Origin: Adenophora triphylla var. japonica
Lineage: Eukaryota > Streptophyta > Magnoliopsida > Asterales > Campanulaceae
Reading direction: 5' to 3'
DNA: 64,000 bases
NCBI GenBank assembly: GCA_022495995.1
Contig: JAFEMH010007454.1
Coordinates: 1-64,000, forward strand
Of the stretch, positions 20,721-32,329 are shown in pieces (position 1 is the first letter of the stretch; each line of letters starts with the position of its first letter). The notes beneath the pieces are model-generated. The model had not been told where the DNA came from. It worked only from the letters and a program-made list of their open reading frames with translations, and made no database searches. A program made the position numbers and the translations under genes.

Positions 20721-22079
20721 GTGTTGCACCGACCTCACCACTACTTCCGATAAAATCCCTCTGCCATGAGAATGATGAGAAAAATGGGTTATCTTAGGGA
20801 CTTGGATTGGGTAGAAGTCTTCGGGTCGCAATACCATCATCGATGTAAAGGAACAGACTACCGAGATACGGCTTGGGGTACAAACCGAATGGCGAGAAAA
20901 GCTAAAGGGGCCCGGCTTCATCCCTACGGTTTATCCACGACCCATTACTTTACAAAGGCGGGACACAATAAGATAAAAATGATCATCGAATCTCCTTGCG
21001 AAAACCCCTACGGAAAATCTTGAGAAAATGAGGGGAAAGCCGGCCAATCCTGTTCAAAGAATGTTCCTTGACTTGCCGGACATTCACAGGGCTACCACTA
21101 CCGTTCGAGCAGTATGTCTTCAAAGGGAACTCGAGACGGCGTCAAAGAGTCGGCATCCGGGGTAATGGACTTCTCTGCTTTCGAGTTAGCTCTTCCGAAG
21201 ATCGGCCCGGATAGAAGGCGCCAATAGTGAAGACAGTGAGTGGGGCTTGCTACAGTTGTTTGATGAAGAAGCACAGATCCCAGATTTGATCGACTTCAGC
21301 TCAGATGATGAGATAGTTGCCGTAATTGGAGACGGTAGTGAAAATCCTTTTGATGCCCGCACCTTGGTATCTAAGACAGAGATGCCGTTGAAGAATTGAG
21401 AGACGTTCTCAGGACCGATAGCCAGCCGACAGCAAATGATAGTAGAGCTTGGATTGGTACCTCGTCCTTCTCAACCCAGTCGTGTCAAACACCCTGTTGT
21501 CCATACAGTCGAGTCAGGAATCTTTGAATTCCGAGTCCTACGAGTCATCCGAAGGCCTCACGCTGAGGACTATCAAAATGTAATTGATGTCATCTTTCCC
21601 CTTATTTTGAATGAAATGACGGATCTTTACGAGTATCCTCTTATTGCCAACTTAACAAATGATAAATTAACTCAAAACTTAACAACGATTAATAATGAAT
21701 CATTTGAACAAGATGCAAACACACTAAATAAACAATACATTAATGAAATCTTTAAGCGGGTTTCGAGAAAAAGGAAAACCGGGCCCAAGTGCCGAGGAGG
21801 TTTTGACAAGTGTGAACTTAGTGCTTGTCGAGGAACCTAAAGAGACACGGATCGGAAACTTCTTCCGGGGGTTGAGCGGGACGGCGATCGATCTGCTCGG
21901 GGAATATGTCGACGTGTTTGCATGGTCATACGGGGATATGCCGGGGCTAGACGGTTCAATAGTAGAGCACAGAATCCCTCCCGGCACCGAGATGCTAAGC
22001 CGAGTAAAAAACGAGCGAGGAAGATTAAGCGAGAATGGTCTCTATAGGTCAAAGAAGAAATTGAGGAAGCTACTGCGGG

Positions 22080-22910
22080 TAGGATTCATCGAGTCATCGA
22101 ATATCCGACATGGTTATCCAATATTGTGACCGTCACCAAGGCCAATGGGAAGGTGCGCTGTGTGGATTTCCGAGATCTAAACAAGGCCGGCCCAAGGACG
22201 ATTACCCTTTGCCAAACATAGACATCATGGTGGACTCAGCGCCAACTACGAAGTCAACTCCTTCGTTGATGGCTTTGCGAGCTACAACCGAGATCAAGAT
22301 GGCCGAGGAAGACCAAGAAAAGATAGCCTTCACCACACCGTGGGGACTTGCTTGTTATACGGTGATGCCATTTGGGCTCAAGAACGCCGGGGCTACTTAT
22401 CAAAGGGCGGCAACCGCGCTTTTTCATGACATGATCCACAAGGAGATTGAGGTCTACGTAGACGACATGATAATCCAATCCAAAGGCGAGGACGGGCAGC
22501 ACTTTGTTGACTGCGGAAGTTCTTTGAGAGGCTAACACAACATTCCATGAGACTAAAACCTGCCAAATGCACCTTCGGAGTGACAAGGGGAAAAGTGCTT
22601 GGGTATATGGTCACGGAGCGAGGTATCGAAGTTGACGCCCAAAAGATCAAAGCCAATATGGATATGAGGCCACCTCAAACCCGAGACGAAGTCAAGAGCT
22701 TTATGGGAAAAGCTGCGGTACATCGGCCGTTTCGTCAATCAGTTGACCACTATGTGCGAGCCCATCTTCAAGCTCATGAAGAAGAACGTAGACACGAGAA
22801 TGGACCGAAGAATGCCGGGATGCTTTTGACCGAGATCAAGGCATACTTGGTATATCCTCCGGTGCTATGCCCCCACATAGACAGAAACCTCTTACGCTCT
22901 ATCTCACTGT
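22080..22910 (+). pseudogene. Gypsy-1 reverse transcriptase, frameshifted
   Basis: Around 22110-22535 the frames give AFTTPWGLACYTVMPFGLKN, AGATYQRA and the catalytic YVDDMIIQSK box. Upstream the NKAGPKDDYPLPNID segment appears in another frame. Downstream (22547-22918) LKPAKCTFGVTRGKVLGYMV and the connection region follow. These are standard Ty3/gypsy RT motifs. Several frameshifts interrupt the gene. Confidence 0.85.
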
Positions 22911-22999
22911 CACCTTGATACGGCGGTTGGGGCTATGCTTGCTCGGGAGAAGAAAGACTCTCGGGTAGAGAATGACATTTACTTTGTCGGCCGGAAGGC

Positions 23000-23700
23000 T
23001 GCGGGGAAGTGAGCTCAATTACTCGGCATGTGAAAAGACTGTGCGGGAATTTGGTTTGGGTAGTCGGCAAGTTGAAGCATTATATGCAAGCCCACCCTGT
23101 AAATTTGGTCTCAAAAATAGACTCCATCAAGTACATCTTTGATAAGCCTTCCCTCTCGATGCGTTTAGCAAAGTGGTCCTTCTTCTTAGCAGAGTACGAC
23201 ATCAACTATGAGACCAGAAAGGCCATCAAGGGTCAAGCGTTGTCAGACCACTGGCAAACTTCCCGATAATGAAGACGAGAGGGCACGAACCCCAATTCCC
23301 GGATGAAGGGATCTTTGCAGGCGAGCCTGAAAACCGATGGCAATTATTCTTTGACGGAGCCGCTAACAAAAGAGGAAACGGTATCGGGATGCTACTGGTC
23401 GATCCGAAAGATGAGCATACACCCATAGCCCTCAAGTTGAACTTCCCTGCCACAAACAATGTTGCCGAGTACGAAGCCTGCATTGCTGGTTTGGAAGGCT
23501 GCCTTAGAAAGGAATGTCAAGGAGCTCGAGGTTTACGGAGACTCGGCCACGATCATCAACCGGGTTTCCAACAAATGGAAGGCGTGGACCCTAATCTGCA
23601 GCGGTATCATGCCCATATGGAAGAGTTGATTTGGACGGTTCGGAGAAGTGACCTTCCACTACTTGCCGAGGGAAAAGAAGCAGTTCGCGAGATGCCTTAG
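23000..23700 (+). pseudogene. Gypsy-1 RNase H regions
   Basis: The first part (23009-23269) has the end of the RT-linked RNase H (YIFDKPSLSMRLAKWSFFLAEYDI). The second (23269-23700) reads LFFDGAANKRGNGIGMLLVD and ATNNVAEYEACIAGLE, the start of a second, archaeal-type RNase H domain. That dual RNase H is known for Tat-lineage elements. A stop and a frameshift separate the parts. Confidence 0.8.
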
Positions 23701-23922
23701 CTACTCTAGCCTCATTGGTAGAGATCCCCGAGGAAAAGCCATAAAACCCTTGAGTGGGTAGAAGAGAAGCTGACCTTACATTGTGAAGTAGACCTGGGAC
23801 CCGAGCCTATAAAGGAACCCTGGTACAATCAAATTTACCAGTTCCTCAAAGATGGAGAGTCAACTTTCAGAGACGAAGAAGGTAGACCGAAAGAAGGTGT
23901 CAGAGCCAAAAGCTTACAAGCC

Positions 23923-25082
23923 TTGAAAAGGTTGGCCTCCCATTATGTCATTCTAGGAGGCAACCTATACAAGAAGCGGTACCAAGGACCACTCCTCTTG
24001 TGTGTCACTCAAGAAAGGGCCAAGGAGTTGATGACTGAAGTCCACAATGGTCCCTGCGGTCCTCATATGAATGCCAGAGCCCTGATGCAAGTCATCCTCA
24101 GAATGGGTTACTACTGGATTTCCATGGAAACAGACTGTGTCCCGGCACGTCCGAGCATGCGACAAGTGCCAGCGGTTTGCCAACCTCAACCATCTCCCGC
24201 CTCATGACCTGTATTGCATGACGACTCCTTGGCCATTTGCAACTTGGGGTATTGATGTGATAGGGAAAATAGCCCCGGCAGGAAGCAATGGACACGAATT
24301 TGTGCTAGTAGCCATCGACTACTTCACCAAGTGGGTAGAGGCCAAGTCCTACAAGGTCCTCACTTCCAAGAAAGTGGCCCAGTTCATCAAAGAAAACATA
24401 ATGTGCAGATATGGGGTGCCCAACGAGGTCATGGGTCGCACTTTGAAGGGGACTGCGATAGGTTCTTTGTCGAGTGGAATCACTCGCCACAAGTCGTCTT
24501 CGTACGGACCTCGGACTAATGGAGCCATGGAAGGCTGCTAATAAGACGCTCGAATGGATCATCCAGGAAAATGGCCACCCGTGGTCGTGATTGGCCCGAA
24601 AAGCTGCACTTGGCACTCTGCGGGGCTCTGAGCGTGCGTCGGAAACGGCTACAGGAGAAACTCCTTTTGCCCTAACCTACGGGATGGAAGCAGTGTTACC
24701 AATAGAGTTGGAAATCCCGTCATTAAGGGTCCTCCTGGAAAATTGTGTCAATGAAGTAGAATGGTTGCGCAGCCGGCATGATGAGTTGGCCCTGCTTGAC
24801 GAGAGAAGGCTAAAAGCCATGGAACACACCCGAGACTACCAGAGGCGAATGGCTAGAGCGTTTGACAAAAAGGTTAAGGCAAGAGACATCAAAGAGGGTG
24901 ACTTAGTGTTGAAAGTGAAGCCCCTACCGAGACAACCCACAGGAAAATGGGAACCCGTTTGGATCGACCCTTATGTGGTGCAGAAGATACTATCGGGAGG
25001 AGCCATGAAGCTTGCAGACCTGGACGACAATCCTTTTGTCCACCCAGTCAACGGTGATAAGCTCAGAAGATACTATTTCTAA
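23923..25082 (+). pseudogene. Gypsy-1 integrase, catalytic region damaged
   Basis: 23923-24207 holds the zinc-binding lead-in (GPCGPHMNARALMQVILRMGYYW). 24137-24541 has VRACDKCQRFANLNH and WPFATWGIDVIGKIAPAG, with the first catalytic Asp in GIDVIG. The second catalytic region, normally SDNG.., reads VMGRTLKGTA, so an active-site Asp is lost. 24591-25082 has ETPFALTYGMEAVLPIE and the C-terminal GDLVLKVK..KWEPVW segment, ending in a natural stop. The purine-rich stretch after 25082 is non-coding. Confidence 0.85.
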
Positions 25083-25566
25083 AAAAAAATATATAAATAA
25101 ACAAAAAAGAAAAAAAATCTTAGTGCAAAAAGAGTAATGCCCAGCTAGGCTGAAAACCCCAAAAAAGGCGGTCTAGGCAAAAAACAGGGCTGCACATAAA
25201 AAAATAGTTCACCAGAATGAACTACGAAGACCTGAGCCCCTTAGTTTTTCTTGTAAAAGGGGAACGTAGGCAGCCATATATGGTTCGGTCTAAACAATAA
25301 AATGGACAATCAAGCTTCCACGAAGTGCGTCCTAAAGGGTATTTCAGTTTTCATAAAACGGGTCCCAATCAATAAGACATTTGAATTTCCATGAAATGTG
25401 TCTTGATTAATTTCTAAGATAATATTTCTTGTTCATTACAAGTTAAAAACTTCTTGATGAGTTCAAGCACGGTCTACTCTTGACTCTGCTAACCTGCTAC
25501 AAAGATCTAAAATACAAAAAATGCCTAAATAAACTAATGTGTTTGCAAAATGGCAATAAGGGAATC
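25083..25566. other. Gypsy-1 region between pol and the antisense genes
   Basis: No ORF or recognisable domain. An A-rich run directly follows the pol stop (25081-25117). The plus-strand pol and minus-strand antisense gene 2 converge here, so this is where both transcripts would end. Confidence 0.4.
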
Positions 25567-27177
25567 CTAAGAAAAGATGCATCGGTCGCCATTCGGCGAG
25601 TCTTCTTTGGTCTTCTTCCCTTTACCTCGACCCCGTCGAGTTTTCTTTCTTTTCTTTTCTATAAGGTCGGTATCCCTTACCCCGATCTCCGGTATCCTCA
25701 CTGGAGCCTCTACCAAACCCGTTTCAATAAGTGCCCTCTCTACACGAGCACGAGTCCGCACTTCCTCCCTCTGAGCCTCGGTCAAAGGAGCGACCTCGGA
25801 CAATCTCTTGTATCGAGCCTCCATATCCCCGATCGAGGTCACCCGGCGGTTATGGCGACTCGCCTTAGCCTCGAGTCTCCCTCGAGTCCTATTCGAGTCA
25901 CGGTCGGCCCCTAATAAAGCTGACGTCTCTCCCCCAAAATGACCTGAGTCGCTCCCATTTCCCTCTCGTACCGGTCAAGTAGACATTGGTCAAGATGGTG
26001 CTCTTCCTGCTCCTGAAGATAGCCACAGGTGGGAAAGCGGCATATGTCCAAGCCCTCGAGAAGAATGAGAAAAATTTGCATTTGGATCCCTCATATCCGA
26101 TGGCACCACCTCCACGGTCCGGATGTCCTCCCAATCACTCAATGGCTCTGTAATGCCCCAAAGCGCTGGATACCAAGCGGGGAATGTAGAAGGATGACCG
26201 GCGAGAACCACTGGAACCCTCACGGCATAAAACTCCTGAAATATCCTCACAGTGCAATCTTCCAGGTGAGGTATCCACCAACGGATGTCCGAAGTGGATA
26301 GCCTAGCCATCGTCGGCTCCTAGCTACCACTGGTCCTGTTGCCTCGGTGCACCTCTCCGAGAAATCACCCAAGGGCAGGTCGGCAAAGCCCACGACAAAG
26401 CCAGAGCCTCTCCTGCGGCCACAAGGTCAGCACAGCTGGACTCCCAGACCTCATGAAATGGTCTCCCCTAGCCATCCTGTCGATGCCATGCAATGTCTCT
26501 CCCAAAACCAATGGGACAAAATCCTTCCCAGCCCTGCAGTCTCTAACCATGTCCAAGAGACCACCATGACAGATCCCCACGGACTCAGCAGTGAACAGAG
26601 CAGAAAATATGCAAAGAATAAAGGCATCCATAGCCACTTTGGTCGCAGCCATAGCCGAAGACCCAAACCTGCCCGGGATATCAGAAAGGTCAATCCTGTC
26701 CGGGGCTATCATCATCCCCTCAGCCTCTTCCAAAGAAATCTGCAGAAAAGATGCAAGCTTTACCGCAACCGGCACGTCTCCGATCAGCGGAATAGATATA
26801 GCCTCAATCTCGGGACCCCCAATCAAGGCTCGGAAGTCTTCATACGTTGGGACAATCTCGTTGTAGGAAAAGCAGTAAACATGTCTCCGGACGTCCCAAA
26901 ACCTTGCTGCTGCCCTCAAAAGGTCCCAATCGGGCGGGAGATCCCTCAAATGCCATAAAGACTTGATCTTGAAGGAAGAATCAAGCAGCCCCTTGTGAGA
27001 TTGGAAGTTATGCTTCACCCAAGATTGAAGATCGGACAGAAAACGGTCTCGCTTCCCCCTTTGCAATCTGGCAGGCTTCTCCATCGCAAAATGACCAAAG
27101 ATGGTGTCTTTAAGTCTAAAATGTGCTATGGGAACAATTGGGACAAGTCTAGAGTGAAAATGAAATGAAATGGCCAA
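25567..27177 (-). pseudogene. Gypsy-1 antisense gene 2 (DUF7745-like), frames broken
   Basis: The main frame, 26365-27177, starts MAISFHFHSR; an inner ATG gives MEKPARLQRGKRDRFLSDLQSWV. It continues with SLWHLRDLPPDWDLLRAAAR and IVPTYEDFRALIGGPEIEAI. This is the pattern of DUF7745 proteins found in plant gypsy elements (domain named from memory). Further pieces on the same strand are 25990-26310 (WIPHLEDCTVRIFQEFYAVR) and a basic, charged tail (25567-25842). They could be later exons or frameshifted remains. A minus-strand TATA-like GGTATATAAATG lies near 27380-27395. Function unknown. Confidence 0.6.
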
Positions 27178-27614
27178 GCCTTGCTTTTATTCAGAAAATG
27201 ACCAGTTCAGACAGAACTGTGAGCCGCACGGCTTCATTTGCCCTTGGGACCTGTCCGCACGGCTACATTAGCCATCTGCAGAAAAAATTCTGCAGCAACC
27301 AAGTTGCTGCCCAAAGAGAGTTTTCACCCCACTTTTTCAACCAAAACCTGTACAAAAACATGTCCAGAAGCCATTCAAGCATTTATATACCATTATAAAT
27401 CATTTTGGCCCAGTTTCAGCCCCAATTCCAAGCAAAAAGCTGCCCCGAGGCTCAGATAATATGCAAATTTAAAAAGCATAAATTAGAAAAGCAAATAAAA
27501 CATTACTACAATGTCTTTGCCCCATCGGCGCCCAAATAAAGCAAAAAATAAACAAAATGTGCATCAAATCATGTTCATTGTTTGTTTTGTTCCTAAATCC
27601 ACTCTAGAGACCTC
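27178..27614 (-). promoter_or_regulatory. Leader/promoter region of antisense gene 2
   Basis: Contains a minus-strand TATA-like element near 27380-27395. At 27223-27275 are two copies of the motif CCGCACGGCT(T/A)CATT (plus-strand reading). The same motif occurs twice in the LTR-like region (32452-32498). The rest is AT-rich and non-coding. Confidence 0.45.
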
Positions 27615-30259
27615 CTAGGCCTCCGATTCTTCTTCATCTTCATCACTGCTTAGCTCATAGACGCTAGCCTCCCTCATCAGGTCCTCCTGGTCGCTCACGT
27701 CAGACAGATGGACATTATCGTGCCCGTACTCAGCCAGCTGCTCCATAATGTCAGCGTTGGGTCCCCGCCCTCGAGGCATGGCACTGGAAGAGTACTCCGA
27801 GGCCGATGAGGTAGACGCTTGCCCCCGACATGCCGTCTCTTGCGCCCGAGCTCCTGTGCATCCGCTGCAGCCTTTGAAGCGCAGGCCAGCTTCCTCAGAA
27901 GGGACCGGCACATGTCCTTCCAGCCCCTATTCTGCCTGACCAGCCTGCCATAAGTGCGAGCTGGAACCTGAGAAAAAGAAGAGAAAAATCTCAGAAAAAT
28001 CTCAGAAAATCTCAGAATTGCAAAAAGCAAAGAAATTTGAAAAAGGGAAAGACCCTAAAAGTATACTTACAGTCTTTGTCGGGTGGCGGGGTATCTTGGG
28101 GCTCCCTAGTGTCGGGGACAGGAATCCTCATCCTCCTCGGAACTCCATGGACCACATAGGACGGAGTGCGCGGGAGGGATCGATGGAGTCGATGAGGCTC
28201 ATCCTCCCCATATCCACACAGTGACCGCCGGCTTCACTAGCTTCGTGGCGTCCTCGGTCGGCTGCTCCACAAACACGGCGTAGGGGGTATCCATGTCAAA
28301 GTACTCCTCGGCGGCCACGCACTGCACAGTACCTAGCAATCTCATCCTCGGCCAATCCACAGGCTGCGGCATCCGTCTTTGGAGGATCTGAGGAGTAATG
28401 GCGTCAATGGAGGGGACATGGCCATCTTTGCCTCGAGAAACGGTCCCCCAAATATATGACATCACATGTCAGCCCAGTAAGCCATCTCCTCTACCTCGTC
28501 GCCTCAATGGCCTCTCCCGGCAAGATCTCCGGATACCTGCCCCAGGGGTAGAAGTCCACTCCATCGTGTCCATCCCTGTTGATGACCGGCCTCACCATCT
28601 TATAATCAAAAGTGATCCGGGTCTTTCCCGTGAACTTATCCCTCGCATCTCCCCTCCAGCGGACCATAGCAGGGAAGATGGTGATATCGCTCTGTTGGTT
28701 CCACGGAAAGAACCTAATCACCTCACAGAACCAGACCTGCATGTTCAAAACATCAAAAAGGTCATTTCTCTCTCATAAAAGTCTCAAAGACAGGAAAAAA
28801 GAAAGAGAAAAGAAAGAGGGACTACCTCGAGAGCAAAGGAGAAACAGTCCATGGAAGCAGCCTTATTCCGGCTGTACAGATCCAAAGAGAAATACAACTC
28901 CGCCAATCCGGCCTCTCCCCACGAGACCGTCCCAATCCCATCCACATTCTCCAGAGAGTCGAGGAGGCAAGTCATGGCCAGCGTCCCAGAATTAGCAAAA
29001 ATGGTGACTGATAGCATCAACCATACGAATGCTCTAGCCAGCTGCTGGGCAGTCACATCGCTAACGGCAAAGTCCCGTATGCAGTTCTGGACTGCCACCT
29101 CGACGTTCCGCGTCTCCATCCCTAGCCCCTTGGGAATCAACTCAAATCCAACCAAAGCTCTGAACTCCTCGGCTGTAATGTGATCCCTCCAAGTCACGGG
29201 CCTCCCGGTGAACTGTAGACCAGTGATAGCCGTGAAATCAGCAGGAGTCACTGTCAGCTCTCCCCAGCTCAGATGAAAGCTATGAGTGGTATCCCACCAA
29301 AACTCAGATAGGGCCTGGACCAAGCCCTTGCTCTTAGACGTGATGTGGATCCCCCTGCCGATAGCCTCGATGAATAAATCTAGGCCGGTAGCCCGCACCA
29401 GCTGCTTGGGATTTACCCCATTTTTCTCGAAATCTGGCATCCTCTGCCAAAGCCTGACTGCGATCTCAGAAGGTCCTCTAGACTTGTTCTCCTGTAGACA
29501 AGCACAATAAAGAAGTGTGTCAGTCATTCATCATTTTCAAAAACATGCATATATTCAAAAGTGCACATGTTTTCAAAAGAAAATCATTCACAAAAGTTTT
29601 TCTAGCATCATTTGCATCAAAAAAGCGTCTTTCATCACTTGAAACACGTCATGTCAAGCCCCATTGCTTTCCTAAAGCACAAAATCACAATTTTCACAAT
29701 TCTTTGCACAAAAGCATTATTCTTTCAAAAATGGCATGCATGAATCCTTTTCATCTTCCAAAAATCTTGTTTCTCATTGATAATCAAAATTTTGACCTAG
29801 TTCTAGCACATGCAAGAACTCCGTCTCATTTTAGACAATTATCATTCTTACTTTATTTTCGAGAAAAAAGTGGGTCATTCCCATTATTTTTGTCAAACAA
29901 TTTGCACATGCATGTTCTTAGCCTCATAGGCTCATCATCAATGTTTCAAAAATCATTCAAAAATCCTAGGAAAATCCTAGAAAATTCCTAAAATTCGGGT
30001 CAAGCCCTAAATCAATGAAAATTCAATCAAAATCGACGGAATCGAGCCAAATAAGAACGCTTACCCCAACCGGACGCGGGTTCGTCGATTTATGCTCTCT
30101 TCTCCCCGGGTAAAGCTCCGACGGAGGCGTAAGAAAGTCATACTTTCTTTCCGTTCGAACGAGTTCTTTCCTCCTCCTCCGAGCGGCCGCGGAGATATTT
30201 CTTCTTGCTTGCCTCGGTATAAGATTGCCCTCCGGATCCATTCCAATCGATAGAAGCAA
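27615..30259 (-). pseudogene. Gypsy-1 antisense gene 1 (plant mobile domain), probably spliced
   Basis: Pieces in minus order: 30023-30241 (MDPEGNLIPRQARRN.., basic) with a donor GGTAAGCG near 30060. Next is about 28824-29493, after an acceptor CTTGTCTACAG, encoding LVRATGLDLFIEAIGRG, LVQALSEFWWDTTHSFHL and WGELTVTPADFTAITGLQF. Then come 28491-28740 after ATGCAG, weaker frames at 28199-28465, and an acidic end (27615-27911). The middle exon fits the plant mobile domain (PMD, aminotransferase-like family), known from transposons and MAIN-type host genes. Some later parts need frameshifts, so it is probably not fully functional. Confidence 0.6.
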
Positions 30260-30604
30260 AGGGAATTGAAGAATTTTGCAGAAATTCTCTCCCTCCTCTC
30301 TTTCTTCCTCGGCAGCTCTTGGGCGGCAATAATGCCCAATGCCCGTTCAAATCTGTTTTAAATAATCTGGAAAAAACAGACTTCTAGCCGTACGACTTTT
30401 TTTCTCCATCTCATGCCGGGCGGCCTCATTCGCTCCGAGCAGAAAATTACAATCCTGCCCCTGGACCTTCCACTTGGGCATGCAATTCCCGTTATCCTTT
30501 AACGGAGATAACGTCCTTTTCAGAAGATGTCCCTTATCTCCTAAGCAATTAATCTTTATTCCCAGTCGCCTCCGTTAATTCCGTTATAACGGGATAACGC
30601 TAGG
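30260..30604. other. Upstream region of antisense gene 1
   Basis: No ORF of its own. Contains short inverted repeats around GTTATCC..GGAGATAAC (30490-30600), which lead into the hairpin array. As sequence upstream of a minus-strand gene it may hold its promoter; I see no clear TATA box. Confidence 0.35.
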
Positions 30605-31732
30605 TGACAACCTCCGAATTGTCAAAACTCTAAACTTAAGCTACCTCTATCCCGGATAGTGACGTATGCTAAGTTCTCTAAACTTAAGCTACCTCTATCC
30701 CGAATAGTGGCGTACGCTCAAGTTCTTCTTAACTTTAGCTACCTCTATCATGAATAGTGAAGTATGTTAAAGTTCATCTTAACTTAAGATACCTCTATCA
30801 CGAATAGTGAAGTATGCTTAAGTTCTTCTAGCTTTAGCTCCCTCTATCTCTGTCAAAAAGAGATAGCGCCGTAAGCTTTAGTCTCCGTTATTTCCGTCAT
30901 AAAGAAATAACGTCTTCTAGCTTTAGCCCCCTCTATCTCTGTCAAAAAGAGATAGTGCCGTAAGCTTTAGTCTCCGTTATTTCCATCATAAAGAAATAAC
31001 GTCATCTAGCTTTAGCTCCCTCTATCTCTGTCAAAAAGAGATAGCGCCGTAAGCTTTAGTCTCCGTTATTTCCGTCATAAAGAAATAACGTCATCTAGCT
31101 TTAGCTCCCTCTATCTCTGTCAAAAAGAGATAGCGCCGTAAGCTTTAGTCTCCGTTATTTCCGTCATAAAGAAATAACGTCATCTAGCTTTAGCTCCCTC
31201 TATCTCTGTCAAAAAGATGGCGCCGTAAGCTTTAGTCTCCGTTATTTCCGTCATAAAGAAATAACGTCATCTAGCTTTAGCTCCCTCTATCTCTGTCAAA
31301 AAGAGATAGCGCCGTAAGCTTTAGTCTCCGTTATTTCCGTCATAAAGAAATAACGTCATCTAGCTTTAGCTCCCTCTATCTCTGTCAAAAAGAGATAGCG
31401 CCGTAAGCTTTAGCCTCCGTTATTTCCGTCATAAAGAAATAACGTCATCTAGCTTTAGCTCCCTCTATCTCTATCAAAAAGAGATAGCACCGTAAGCTTT
31501 AGTCTCCGTTATTTCCGTCATAAAGAAATAACGTCATCTAGCTTTAGCTCCCTCTATCTCTGTCAAAAAGAGATAGCGCCGCAAGCTTTAGTCTTCGTTA
31601 TTTCCGTCATAAAGAAATAACGTCATCCAGCTTTAGCTCCCTCTATCTCTGTCAAAAAGAGATAGCGCCGTAAGCTTTAGCTTCCGTTAGAATGAAATAA
31701 TGTCAGTAGACAACCTCCATTAATTGTCAAAA
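30605..31732. repeat. Tandem array of about 90 bp units, each with two short hairpins
   Basis: About ten regular units from 30830 to 31690, plus diverged ones from 30605. Every regular unit holds two palindromes: CTATCTCT..AGAGATAG (7 nt loop) and CGTTATTTC..GAAATAACG (9 nt loop). The diverged units have CTATCCCG.ATAG-type palindromes. Both ends of the array carry GACAACCTCC..AATTGTCAAAACTCT. Units are very similar, so the array homogenised or expanded recently. Confidence 0.9.
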
Positions 31733-32329
31733 CTCTCAAGGATCCTAGACATCGTTCCTAACTATCTAGTGATGCTTGAACTACGATCAAGGCTTGATTC
31801 CTCCGGGATACGTAGGTAGCCTTTTATAAAAGGTCCAGCCATCCGACCACTTTGGTCACCCTGTTTCTTCGTCACTCATCAGTGATGAAATAATCCCTCA
31901 TAGAGGTTCAGATATCTGACCACATTGGTCACTCCTAGCATATCCCCAGTAGGATCAATTGCTTGACCTCTTAGGTCATTTTCTTTTCTACTTCCCCAGC
32001 AAGAGACCAGTTTCTCTTCTCCATTCCCCAGCGGATCTATTCCGAACTACGACCTGGCTTGATTCCCACTCGGGATACGTAGGTAGCCTTCCAGAGGTTC
32101 AGCCACTCGACCACTTCGGTCTCTCAATCCGTCTCGGCATTCGCCAGATCAGATCCTTTTCTATCGACAACCCCACTCGCCTTGCAAGTGACGTTGCCGA
32201 GGGGCTTCTATAAGTACCCAAATCTGGCTCATGCCTTCCGGTTAAATTTCTCGGCAATTTCGGTAAGTTTCCCGGTAATTCCCCGGACCTTCCTAGTGTT
32301 CCGGAAATATTCCGGAACAGTTCCAAATT

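Noticed and set aside
30830..31690. Regular repeats with palindromes, CRISPR-like at first sight
   Set aside because: The units abut without variable spacers and lie in a plant retrotransposon.
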